A stretch of 64,000 nucleotides of DNA from Elmis aenea. Taxonomy: Eukaryota > Arthropoda > Insecta > Coleoptera > Elmidae. The stretch is taken from the NCBI GenBank assembly GCA_947652605.1, contig OX393578.1, positions 62,193,415 through 62,257,414 of the forward strand, given 5' to 3'. Shown here piece after piece: positions 28,701 through 40,700 of this stretch. A program made the position numbers and the translations under genes. Numbering within the stretch: position 1 is the stretch's first letter; every line of letters starts with the position of its first letter. The notes under the pieces were generated by a model that was not told the origin of the DNA, ran no database searches, and worked only from the letters and a program-made list of their open reading frames with translations.

Positions 28701-31700
28701 GTTTTTGAGTTATTAAAAGCAGGGATGGAATAACGTTTTAAATCGTTACGTTATTGTATAACGTTATTTATTATTTGTTTTCGTTACATAACGTTATAAA
28801 TAACATTAAAAAAATGAATTGTTATGTTATATAACGTTATATAACGCTACATACATTATGATATACAGGGTGGTGTTTTTTTCGATGCTCACCATTGCTA
28901 TCTTGGAAACGGTAAGAGATACAAGGTCGGTTAGGTCAGAGAAAAGTTGCACATTTTTATGGCGATTAAGAATCTGAAAAGAAATCCTGGATACTTTGAT
29001 TCGTTTTTGATTTATTACAAAAAAAACTAAAAAATGTGATTTTAGAAAAATATTATCTTCCCTACCACTGACACTATTTAATTTAAACTTGGTAACTGTA
29101 TGTTTTTGACCGTCCTAATTTTGATGACGTCAACAGAAATTTTCTAAGCCTTCTAGATTTCAAGTTGCGATAGTCAACTTTTTTATTTCTTATGGCCGCC
29201 ATATTAGATTTTTACACCATCAGACAGACAAAAAAATTAGCTTTTTAGATTGGTAACCAAGATACCTTTTTTCTTTAAAAAAACTTGTTTATTTATATGT
29301 GTAAATTGTATGTAAATAAATAAAAAAACTAACGAACGAACGACGACCGTCGAACGACGGCTGATGACCGCCGAACAATGGGCGACGACCCTCAAACGAC
29401 GACCGACGAACGACGACCAGGGAACAACGACCGTCGAATGACGGCCGATGACCGTCGAACGACGACCGACGACGAAGGCCGATGACCGCCGAACGACGAC
29501 CGACGAACGACGACCATCGAACGACGGCCGTCGATCGACGAACGACGACCGTCGAACGATGACCGACGACCATCGAACGACGGCCGGCGATCAACGAACG
29601 ATGACCGTCGAACGACGACCGTCGACCGATGAACGACGACCGAAGACCGACGAACGACGACCGAAGACCGACGAACGACGACCGGGTAACAACGACCGTC
29701 GAACGACGACCGACGACCCTCGAACGAAGACCGACGACCGACAAACGACGACCGACGGTCGACGTTCGTCGGCCGTCGAACGGCAAACGACGACCAACGA
29801 CCGTTGAACGACAGCCGACGAACGACGACCGTCGAACGACGACCGACGAACGACGATCGGCGAACGGCGACCGTCGAACGAAGACCGTCGAACGACGACC
29901 GGCGAACGACGACCGAAGAACGACGACCGACCGACGAACGACCGACCGTCGAACGACCGACCGTCGAACGACGGCCGTCGAACGACGGCCGACGACCGAC
30001 GAACGATGACCGGCGAACGACGACCGAAGAACGACGACCGTCGAACGTCGTCATTCGCGATTTTATAGATTATTTATACAAATTTCAAATTTCAACAAGT
30101 TTTTTGAAAGAAAAAGAGTATGTTGGTTACAAATCCGGAAAGCTAATTTTTTTGTTTGTCTGATGGTGTAAAAATCCAACATAGCGGCCATAAGAAATAA
30201 AAAAGTTGACTATCGCAACTTGAAATCTAGAAGGCTTACAAAATTTCTGTTGACGTCATCAAAACCAGGACGGTCAAAAACATACAGTTACCAAGTTTAA
30301 ATGAAATAGCGTCAATGGTGGTAGGGAAGATACTATTTTTCTAAAATCACATTTTTTTTGTAATCAAAAACGAATTAAAATATCCAGTATTTCATTTCAG
30401 ATTCTCAATCGCCATCAAAATGTGCAACTTTTCTCTAATTTAACCGACCTTGTATCTTTTACCGTTTCCAAGATAGCAATGGTGAGCATCGAAAAAAGCA
30501 TATAGTAAAAGTATAACGTTATAAAAATAATTTTTATTTGTAACTCTGAAATTATATTTGGTATCTGTAAATGCAAATTTAAAAAATAGTACAAAATTAC
30601 GTTGAGATATTTTATGTTTATTTTAATTTCTAAAACTCAAACAAAATATTACATCTTTTGAAAATAAAAAGTTTAAAAATCATATTTAATTTCCCATAAC
30701 AACCATAAATCGTTTAAATCAACCAATCGTTTACAAACATATTCATAAACGCACATAAGTTTAAAAAAATCAATTTAATTATGCATGAGAATAATCTTTT
30801 CTTATTGAAACCAATCTAGATTTTTTCAAGAAGAGATTTTTCTCAGAAATAAGATAAATGATTTTTTACTTAACATACATTGATGTTTAAAATAAATTAC
30901 TTAAAAAATTCAAATATTAATTAAGAAATATTTACAGTAAAGCTTCGATTGTGGACTAATTTTATCTATTAAATTACAGCTCATATAGTTTGAAGCACAA
31001 TACAGTCACTTTTGGTACTAGAAACTGTAAATTTAGCTATGTGCTAGAACAATTACTTATGCCTAAAGAAATACATTAAAATATTATTGGGGGAAGTCCC
31101 CAAGTAAGACCATGAAATTCTGTTCATTAAAACTGAAAACCATTAACTCAGGGTCCATTAAATTTAGGTTTTACTGTAATTCCATTGTTAACTTGGTGAT
31201 TGTTTAACAATTTAAAAATAGTGTTTTTAATTTCATTGTGTGTACAATGCAGTTAACAAAATTGTTTTCAAGTGTTTTAGTTTCTTTGTGAATAACGTTT
31301 TATCTCGTACATAGAGTTGTTTATTAGCTGTGTTATACTTAGTAGTGTTTGTAAATTGTCAGTGTGCTGCATGTATGTATATTTTCAACAGCCGAGCCAG
31401 TCCTGGACGCGAACTCAGTCCTGATCCAAATATACCTCATATTGGGCCACGTTTCCCACCTGCTGGAAGGTATATTCTCTCTCTTGTTGTGTAAAATAAC
31501 GCTAATTCTTTCAAGTAATAATTTTGACCCATTGGTTTGGTGTTTTAATTTGGTCGGTGTGTATGTGTGTAAATATTATTTATACAAACAAAAAAAATAC
31601 ATAGAAACCACCATTTGTGCATTTAACTGTAATCTATATATATCTACTAATGTATAAAAGTTGAGATGGAATTTTGCTTTAGTTGTTTCTCTTTATCTAG

Positions 31701-34700
31701 GATACATTCGTGTATTAACTCCTGCACATAACATTTTTAAATTTTTGTGACCTAAAAAAATAATTTTGCAGAATGAATACACACATTTTTTAATTTAATT
31801 GTTTGTGTAAACAGGGCCCCGCAAACAACCATTTGCCCTGGGCCCCAAACCCCCTAAGGGCGTCCCCGAATATATCATATTCTTTTAAAATAAATTGCTA
31901 AATTGTAATAATACATAGTGCATTATTGTGCTTTTATTTTATAATATATTTTAATTTTATTTAAATAACTATGAACAGTAAAAATTACATAATAATCACC
32001 AAATAGAATTAAGTAATCATCTAAAAAATATATCCTTGATTCTGAGAAACATTGAGGTATTGGTGGCTAAAATTTTGTACAATATTTCTGCTCTAACAAT
32101 TTTTTATGCATACAAATAATTTTGCAATGTATTTATACATTTATAGGTAACAATTTGGGGTTGATTCTTGAATTCCTAACAAATTTATTTGGCAGTAATT
32201 TTTTTAAATAATACAAGCTGGACTTTAAACAGTCACTATTATTAACTTTATCATATCAGACTAAGCTAGAAGCTTAAAAAAATCGTTTCACTTAACAAAA
32301 GCATTTATTTTACCAATATTTTATTCTTATCAGTGTTTTTATGTACATGTTTAGTCCCGAACCGGAATTCAAAACGCCCCGTGTCAAATACCTTTACGAC
32401 AAATGGCGTAATGTTTGGATGCTCGAATGGGAAAGACAACGTTTGCTTTATGATCATTTGCAATACTTGAGAGAAAAGGAAAGAGCAGATAACTTCTCAT
32501 GGGACGATTGGAGAAGAAGAGTAAGATAAAATTATTTTGAGAACTTAAAAAAATAATTTTAAACATTTTCCTGTTCCGTTACTAATTTTTATTTCGTGTT
32601 GCAGTTCTTGAAATTCATGAATCACAAGAAATCAAGATTAACAGATCTCTTTAGAAAGATGGACAAAGACAATAATGGTTTGATACCGCGCGATGAATTC
32701 ATTGATGGAATTATTAAGACCAGTAAGTGTATACTAATGTAAAAAAAAAATGGCCCCCTGAAGGTTGGCTTTTAAATGTTGATTAATTGTTTATGTTAAT
32801 ATTTTGCCATCCTTTTCCAGAATTCGATACATCTCGACTGGAAATGAAAGCCGTAGCAGATATGTTCGATAGAAATAACTGCGGACTCATCGACTGGAAA
32901 GAATTCATCGCCGCTTTAAGACCAGACTGGCAAGAAAAGGAACCAGATACGGACGCCCAGAAGATCCACGACGAAGTCAAACGTTTAGTGATGTTGTGTA
33001 CTTGCAGACAGAAGTTCAAAGTATTCCAAGTCGGTGAAGGCAAATACCGCGTAAGTATCTCTTGCAAATTTGACATTTTTAGAACACTGCAGGTGAAGAT
33101 CTTCAAATGGTTTTTTTTGTTTTAGTTTGGTGAGAGCCAAAAATTACGTCTTGTACGTATCCTACGTAGCACTGTGATGGTGCGAGTAGGTGGTGGATGG
33201 GTCGCTTTAGACGAATTCTTGGTTAAGAATGATCCTTGCAGAGGTAAGTGTTCAATTGTTTTTAATAAGTCAAAAATCAGATATACCGGGTGTAACTGAA
33301 ATCAGGCTCACCCCCTTTTTTCTTTTTATTTTTAAATTTAGACAAATGAAATTTTAGACATGTAATATGTGCAAAAAACTGGATTATTTGAACATGGGTA
33401 CACTTTTGTTTCACTTCCGGTTTTGCCGGAAATGACCCAAACTTTGTTATTTTAAATGAAACACCCTGTATATTTTTACATTTTTGGAAAGAGGAAACGA
33501 TTTTGGATACACTGTACCATTTTGGTTAATTTTTATAACCTCAAATAATTTTTGAAACAAAATTTAGTTTTTAATTAAGGGTGCCGTGACCGGCATAAAT
33601 GAATTTTTATTATGTCAACAATTGTTCAGAAAACGTTTTTGTAAATTTTAATTGACATTTGGGCTGCTTTAATAGACCTTAAAGGTTGCGAAATTGTTTT
33701 TTTGGCAAAAAGTCAATTTTTTTAAATGGAACGATGGTGGCTCATGCGGGTATTTAAATAGAGTATTTTCTGACGAATTCAACAATACCAATAACTTGGT
33801 ATTTTTATTAGGAGCAGGCATTAAAATTTCAAGTTATTGTAAGATTTTGGGAAGATATCCTAATAATCATAGTTGACTATGCCAAATGGCAAAAAAACAA
33901 ATGCTCATTGTTGTTGACAACTGTCAAAATAGTCTTTATTAAACGGCTGTTTTTTTCATTGTGATTTTCTTAATTTAGAATAATCAATATAAAATACAAT
34001 TATGGCGTTTTTTTCAAAATCACATAAAATTGACATGTTGCTAGTTTATGGTGAGTGTAAAAAAAATTCTACTGCAGCTGCGTTCTTGTACCAGGAACGG
34101 TATCCCGACCGAAGACATCCAAGCAGGCATTATTTTCAGAAGCTTGAAAACGCCTATCGAACTGAGGATAACGATGAAGAAACATTTGTAATTAGTGAAG
34201 AAGTTGAAATTGACGTACTAGCGTATGTACAATTAAATCCAACGGCTTCAACAAGAGAAGTTGGGTTTAATTATGGCGTGTGTCATCAATCTGTACAAAG
34301 AATTTTAAAAAAACACAAGTTTAAATCTTACAAGTATGTTTTGAATCAACATCTTTACGAAACGGATCATAATCGTCGACTTCAATACTGCAATTGGCTA
34401 CTTGCTAATATTCAACAAAATCCGCAGTTCCATCGTAATATAATATTTTCTGATGAGAGCAGATTTACTAATAATGGTATGTTTAATAGAAACAATACTA
34501 GGTATTGGTCTGCAGAAAATCCTAGAGTAGTTAGACAACGCAATTTTCAAGAACGGTTTGGATTTAATGTTTGGATAGGCATGTTGGGAAACACAATTTT
34601 ACGACCTATTATTTTCGATGGTACACTAACGGGTGAGCGTTATTTGGCGTTCTTGCAGAATGAAGTGCAGGAAATGTTAGATGAATTACCGTTAGCTCGC

Positions 34701-37700
34701 ATTCAACGATTGTTTTTTCAACAAGATGGAGCTCCTGCCCATAACTATAGAAATGTAGTAGAACACCTCAACAATCAATTTGCGGAAAAATGGATAGGAA
34801 CTAATGGACCCATCAAGTGGCCTCCAAGGTCACCTGATTTAACACCGCTAGATTTTTTTTTGTGGGGCCATATTAAAAATCAAGTTTACAACACAGTGCC
34901 TACTACATTAGAAGATTTAAAAAATAGGGTTATTAATGCCGTTAACCACGTGACTCAAGAACAACTTGATCGTGTGTTAGAGACAACAAAAGCTAGGGCT
35001 TTATTATGTATAGAACAACACGGAGGACACTTTGAACATTTACTTTAATATTGTGATTAATATGTACTTATACCATAAGGTTTTGCTAACAAGCAGTTAA
35101 TTTTTGTTGCAAATTTGTGAATAAATTAGTTTTTTTGGTTCTTAAAAGTTTCTATTAATTTTAAGTTGTTAGTGATCGTCTTGAAAAGAGTCAACAACAA
35201 TGAGCATTTGTTTTGTTGCCATTTGGCATAGTCAACCATGATTATTAGGATATCTTCCCAAAATCTTACAATAATTTGAAATTTTAATGCCCGCTCCTAA
35301 TAAAAATACCAAGTTATTGGTATTGTTGAATTCGTCAGAAAATACTCTATTTAAATACCCGCATGAGCCACCATCGTTCCATTTAAAAAAATTGACTTTT
35401 TGCCAAAAAACCAATTTCGCAACCTTTAAGGTCTATTAAAGCAGCCCAAATGTCAATTAAAATTTACAAAAACGTTTTTTGAACAATTGTTGACATAATA
35501 AAAATTCATTTATGCCGGTCACGGCACCCTTAATTAAAAACTAAATTTTGTTTCAAAAATTATTTGAGGTTATAAAAATTAACCAAAATGGTACAGTGTA
35601 TCCAAAATCGTTTCCTCTTTCCAAAAATGTAAAAATATACAGGGTGTTCCATTTAAAATAACAAAGTTATGGCCATTTCCGGCGAAACCGGAAGTGAAAC
35701 AAAAGTGTACCCATGTTCAAATAATCCAGTTTTTTGCACATATTACATGTCTAAAATTTCATTTGTCTAAATTTAAAAATAAAAAGAAAAAAGGGGGTGA
35801 GCCTGATTTCAGTTACACCCTAAAGTTATCAAAACTTTGCTGTATTTATGGAGTTGACATAATTTTTAATTTAAATTAGACTTGTAATTGGGATACATTT
35901 GTTTATATTTTTCTTAGGATAATGTCATTAAAAAAACTTTACTTTTTTTTTGTTTTAGGTTAAATTTAATATTTTCTTTTGTTTTAAGCTGAATTCAATG
36001 TTTTCTTTTGTTTTAAGCGGGTTCCAATGTTTTCTTTTGTTTTAAGTTGGTTTCAATGTTTTCTTTTGTTTCAAGTTGAATTTAATGTTAACTTTTGTCA
36101 ACATCCATTGTTTTTTTGTTTGATTACTACTTCATAAATACAGAATCAAAGTTTGTTAATGAAAAACACATTTCTACACAATAATATGAATATAACACAC
36201 TGTAACGCTACACAGGGGAAATAAATAATATTTAACTCAAAACTAAATGAAAATAACCGAATGCAAATTTACAAACGGGGGTTTCTAATTCTGCATATTA
36301 CGAATTTTTCTACCTATCCTGCGTTAATACACCGAAATAAATTTCCTTTATAATGTTTTAAACATGTGTTAATATATTAACAATGCAATTAACTGATCTC
36401 CTGAGGAAACGTTTAAAGCATATAATGGCTTATGCTTTTTAATTTTTTATTACTTGTGTCATCGTTAATGATTTATCATGTAATATATATCATATATGAC
36501 ATTTTTATATGTACTGCATAATTTATAAATCGTGTCTAACCATCTCAAACAATATTTATTGGTTTAAATTTACATGGCTTCAATTTTAAGTTAAAAATCT
36601 GTCATGTTCAATGTTAATTTAATGAATTAAAAGAGCTTTTTATAGAATGAAGGTAATATACAGGGTGTCTCAGAAAAAAGCACCTTTAAAAAATTTATTT
36701 TAAGAGAGAGAACTTTGCAGTTTTAGAACCAATTTATAAAAAGATAGTTTAAAAATCTCATCATTGAATTTTGGCTGTAATTTTTGAAAATTCTCTATAA
36801 AATCTATTGCAAAAGTTTATCTCTTAAGATAAAATTTTATGGAGTTGTGAAGTTTTTATTGAAACGACCTGTATTTAAAAATATTCCTTTGTCAGTTATT
36901 ATCTCTGATTAAACAAATTTTAAATCACGTAATTGAAAGTATAAAAAATTAATGTTGTGTTAAAATAACTTAATTATACAAATAGTTTGAGGTGGATTGA
37001 TAAGCTTGTAGTTTGCAAATTACTAATCAGTATTTCTTGTTTCCCAAAACTAATTTCCTTACCCTTAACAATAATATCGTTTATGCATTTATTCGTACTT
37101 ATATTTTGCCTTGATGTCACCTTTGATTTAACAATGCTCTAAATCATTTGCACATACTTGTTGTATAATTTATATTTAAAAGTAATATTGGTTTTGCCCT
37201 TACCTCATCCCGATAAACCTGAACAACACGAGCCTTGGTGCCTTTTCGGTAAGATTGCATGCATAACCGACACACAATTCTATAATCTGTGCGCACACAC
37301 TGCTTAGTAATGTGTTTTACGTCTTTGTTTAATAATTTGTTGTTGTATATATTTGAACATTGAACATTTTTGGGGTTGAATATCATTTGGAATGTTTATT
37401 AAACCTCAAAATTGAAAAGTTTTTGTACTCTCTGTTGGTTTGGTATGGAAATCAAATTTTGTAAAAAAAACATTGTATATACGCTTTTTGTGAAAAAAAC
37501 CAGGCTTGTATGAAATATAAAATTATTTTGCTTTATTGTAATTCGGGATTAACAAAATTTCTGACTTAATTAGAAAATTGCATAACTGTTCTCATTTTGT
37601 TAAAAACATATTGTTTTGAAATTAAAATTATTGTCAGTTACTAATTAAGAGCTGACCTCTCTTAAAACTTTCAGAATATTAGATTATAAAATCATTCCTT

Positions 37701-40700
37701 TAGCCAGTAGCGTACGCAAGGGGGGATTAGGGAGTCAACCTCCCCTCCCGAAAATTTGAAAAAGATTAAAATTATATATACCGCATTTCCAAAAGTATAA
37801 AATGAATACAAAAATACATATAAAATATATTATATGTTTGTATATTTTACTTATAAATGCTATTTTTGGGTACATTTGACCTTAAAAATTAAAAAAAAAG
37901 TGCCTATGGCGCTGTTACGCAGGAGTTACCGCCCCCCGCACCTCTTTCTTACAACTCACTTTTTGTGTCTAGCCCCCTTAGATCATTTTCCAATTTTTCC
38001 ATTACCATGCCCCTTTTGAAATTAGTCAGTATTATTTTTGCAAATTTAAACAATATCCCCCGGAAATATTTTTCTGCATACGCCACTGCCTTTAGCCTTT
38101 TTTTTTTTTGGGAAGAAATCAGGATTAGCTAAATTCTTTATCAAAGTGAAAACCATTGTTAAAAACCTTATTCAATGTTTTTAACTCTTTAAAATAGTTT
38201 TGTATTTAATTCTTTAATTAAAACTGTATATTATACAGCCCTTAAAACCCCAATAAGTTGATTTCATTCAAAAATAAAAGGCAAGGAATTTTTTGTAATT
38301 GTATATAATTCAAATATCTTACTAACATGTATAGACAAACAATCATAAAATATCAACCCATTTCCTTTAATATTGTGTTACAACAAAACAGATTATAGAA
38401 TATGAGTTGGTGCAGGTTTTTTGTGTGATTTTTATTTCGGTGCATGGTTTAAACATTACATATACACAGTACACATTTTTTTTAAGTTTTAGTGTAGTCA
38501 TCTTCATTTATTTTATTTTTATATTATTTATTGTCTAGTGGTTGCACACATGTGGTGTTTTGGTGTGCTTTTTTTTATTGTTTTCGGGACTTCCTGTAAA
38601 ATTTCCCTGGCGGCAATTTTACAAGAAGTCTTTCATGTATTAGCATTATTAGCACAAGTACCATAGCAAAAATTGGGCCTGTATTTGTAGATTTCTTAGT
38701 TTTGGGTAGTTTTGAATCACTTGTAATTTTGAGAAAATTTTTAAGTCCTAGTTTTATTGTAGTGTACATATTTTTACATAGTATATATAGGGTGTCCCGA
38801 ATTGCTTGCTCCACTGTAAAACTCCAGTAAGGTGTCCATAAGAAATAATAAAGCTGATGATGGTCCAAGACAGACGAAACTTTTGATGCAAAATTTTATT
38901 GAAAATAGGGTAGCCAATGAGAAGTTGCCCTGAAGAAGTGTTTTTAGATTTTTAATACCTCTAAAAATTAAAATCATTTTTCCCAGTTTATCTTGAATAA
39001 TTTTTAAACTAAGAGATCCTTGGAATAATTCTTTTGATATTAATAATGAGCGTGAAATTGTGCAACTTTTATTTCATTTGACTGATTCACTATTTCTTAA
39101 GATAAGAGAGATAATAACAGTGAAACAAGTTATTCATAACACCCTGTATAATGGGCAGGTATGGTACAAAACATGCGTCATTTATTAATAAAAATTACAT
39201 TGGTACTTGTGCATCATAAGTTATGTTTTCAAGTGCAATTGCTTATTTTGTTTTATTTTTCATTTTTTCCCCCTAATCACCGAAATCCGACGTACTCAAT
39301 TATTTTATTTCACCTAAATTCCTCTCCATTTTACTTTCCCCGCACCAGCCAAAGGTCGCACGAACATAGAGCTGCGCGAACAGTTTATCCTGGCCGACGG
39401 CGTGTCTCAAACCATGACCGCATTCAAGCCAAAAACATCAGCTTCCACACCTGGGTCAGGTTCTTCCGCTAGTTCACTACGCACACCCACTGCCGGACCC
39501 ATTACTAAGGTATTGCACTATCACCGTACATGTTCGACAAACATTGAACCGAAAAACTGTTTCGTTTTTACAAAAAACTGGATTTGAACTCATTTTTACA
39601 TTGACTGTACTTTTTATTTCAAAGAATGAAAACTCTTGAAGGCATTGCCATATCCAAAACAAAACAAAGCTGAAAAATTTTGTCGTTCATTTTTTTTTTT
39701 TTTTGAGGTAAAGCTATTTCCTATGCCTTAAATACGAAACAAAAGAATGCTAAACAATGAAGTTGTTCAATTGTTTTAAATAAGTTATTACAGCTTATAA
39801 ACAAATGGAAATAAAAATTATATTAACTCTTCTTTTACCAGAATTTGTTGTTAAATTATATTTGATTCATGCACAATTTAAATTATATATAAAAATAAGT
39901 ACAGGCTTAAATCTTGTTGCAAAAAAATTGAAGCCAGTGGTAATTTATTGTTTATTTATTTAAGGTACCACGTAAAACAATTATTGCTATATTAATCAAA
40001 ATAATATTTGAATTTTCTTTGAAATACTTTTTTACAGGGGGCCACATACATATACTTAACAAAAATGGCTCAGTGCTAATATAATTTTGTTAAAATTAAC
40101 ATTAATTGTTATTAATATTAACAATGTTAATTGTTACATATTTTGTATTATTTACAGAACTATACTGATACCTATTTTGGCAAATTATTTGAAAGTAGGT
40201 TCAGCTCTTTCTATTCAGAATTATAAATTTTTTTAAATGAAGTTTTTAGCAAGTTCTAAGGGCTTTTAATTGTACTAAATCAACTCTTAAATGCAACCAC
40301 CAGGGTTTAATGTTTGTAATCCTACTCAAACTAGAGAGAGCATAGACAGTGGCGTAAGCAGATGCTTCCATGGGGGGGTCAATAAACGCAAAAAGAGCTG
40401 AGGACCTATTTTTTTTTAGGTCACCACTCTCTTTTTAAGTTTTTTAGCAGCTGGATGTTTGATGGTTTCATCATAGGGGGGGTTAATAAACGGCAAAAAG
40501 AGCTGAAGACCTTTTTTTAGCACAAAATACAGTTCTTCGGCTCTATAACGACTTTATGCAAATCTATGAGGGGGTCTGTCACCCCCCTAACCCCCTCTGC
40601 CTACGCCACTGAGCATAGGTATTTAAATATAAGTTAGCCTTTAATTTGGAAATTTTGCTGGCATATTTAGAGAATTTTGGAAGTCTCAACTTAGACTTGA

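Larger units (their letters stand above)
27442..30543. repeat. Tandem duplication, copy 2 (3,102 bp)
   Basis: Direct repeat of 24354-27441, offset 3,088 before the minisatellite and 3,102 after it. It includes the truncated arm of the 23659 element, the 178-bp element (27671-27848), both cassette exons and the foldback element. Confidence 0.95.
33244..39348 (+). other. 6.1-kb intron inside the GAR domain
   Basis: Holds an intact mariner-type element (33286-35820), a 29-bp minisatellite (35943-36089), TA-flanked MITEs (36661-36871, 38788-39146), a hAT-type element (37705-38088) and a minus-strand exon-like segment at 37204-37302. Confidence 0.8.

Noticed and set aside
33694..35414. Mirror-image 60-codon ORFs at 33694-33876 and 35232-35414
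   Set aside because: They are the same sequence in the two inverted arms of the mariner element, with no homology to a protein.
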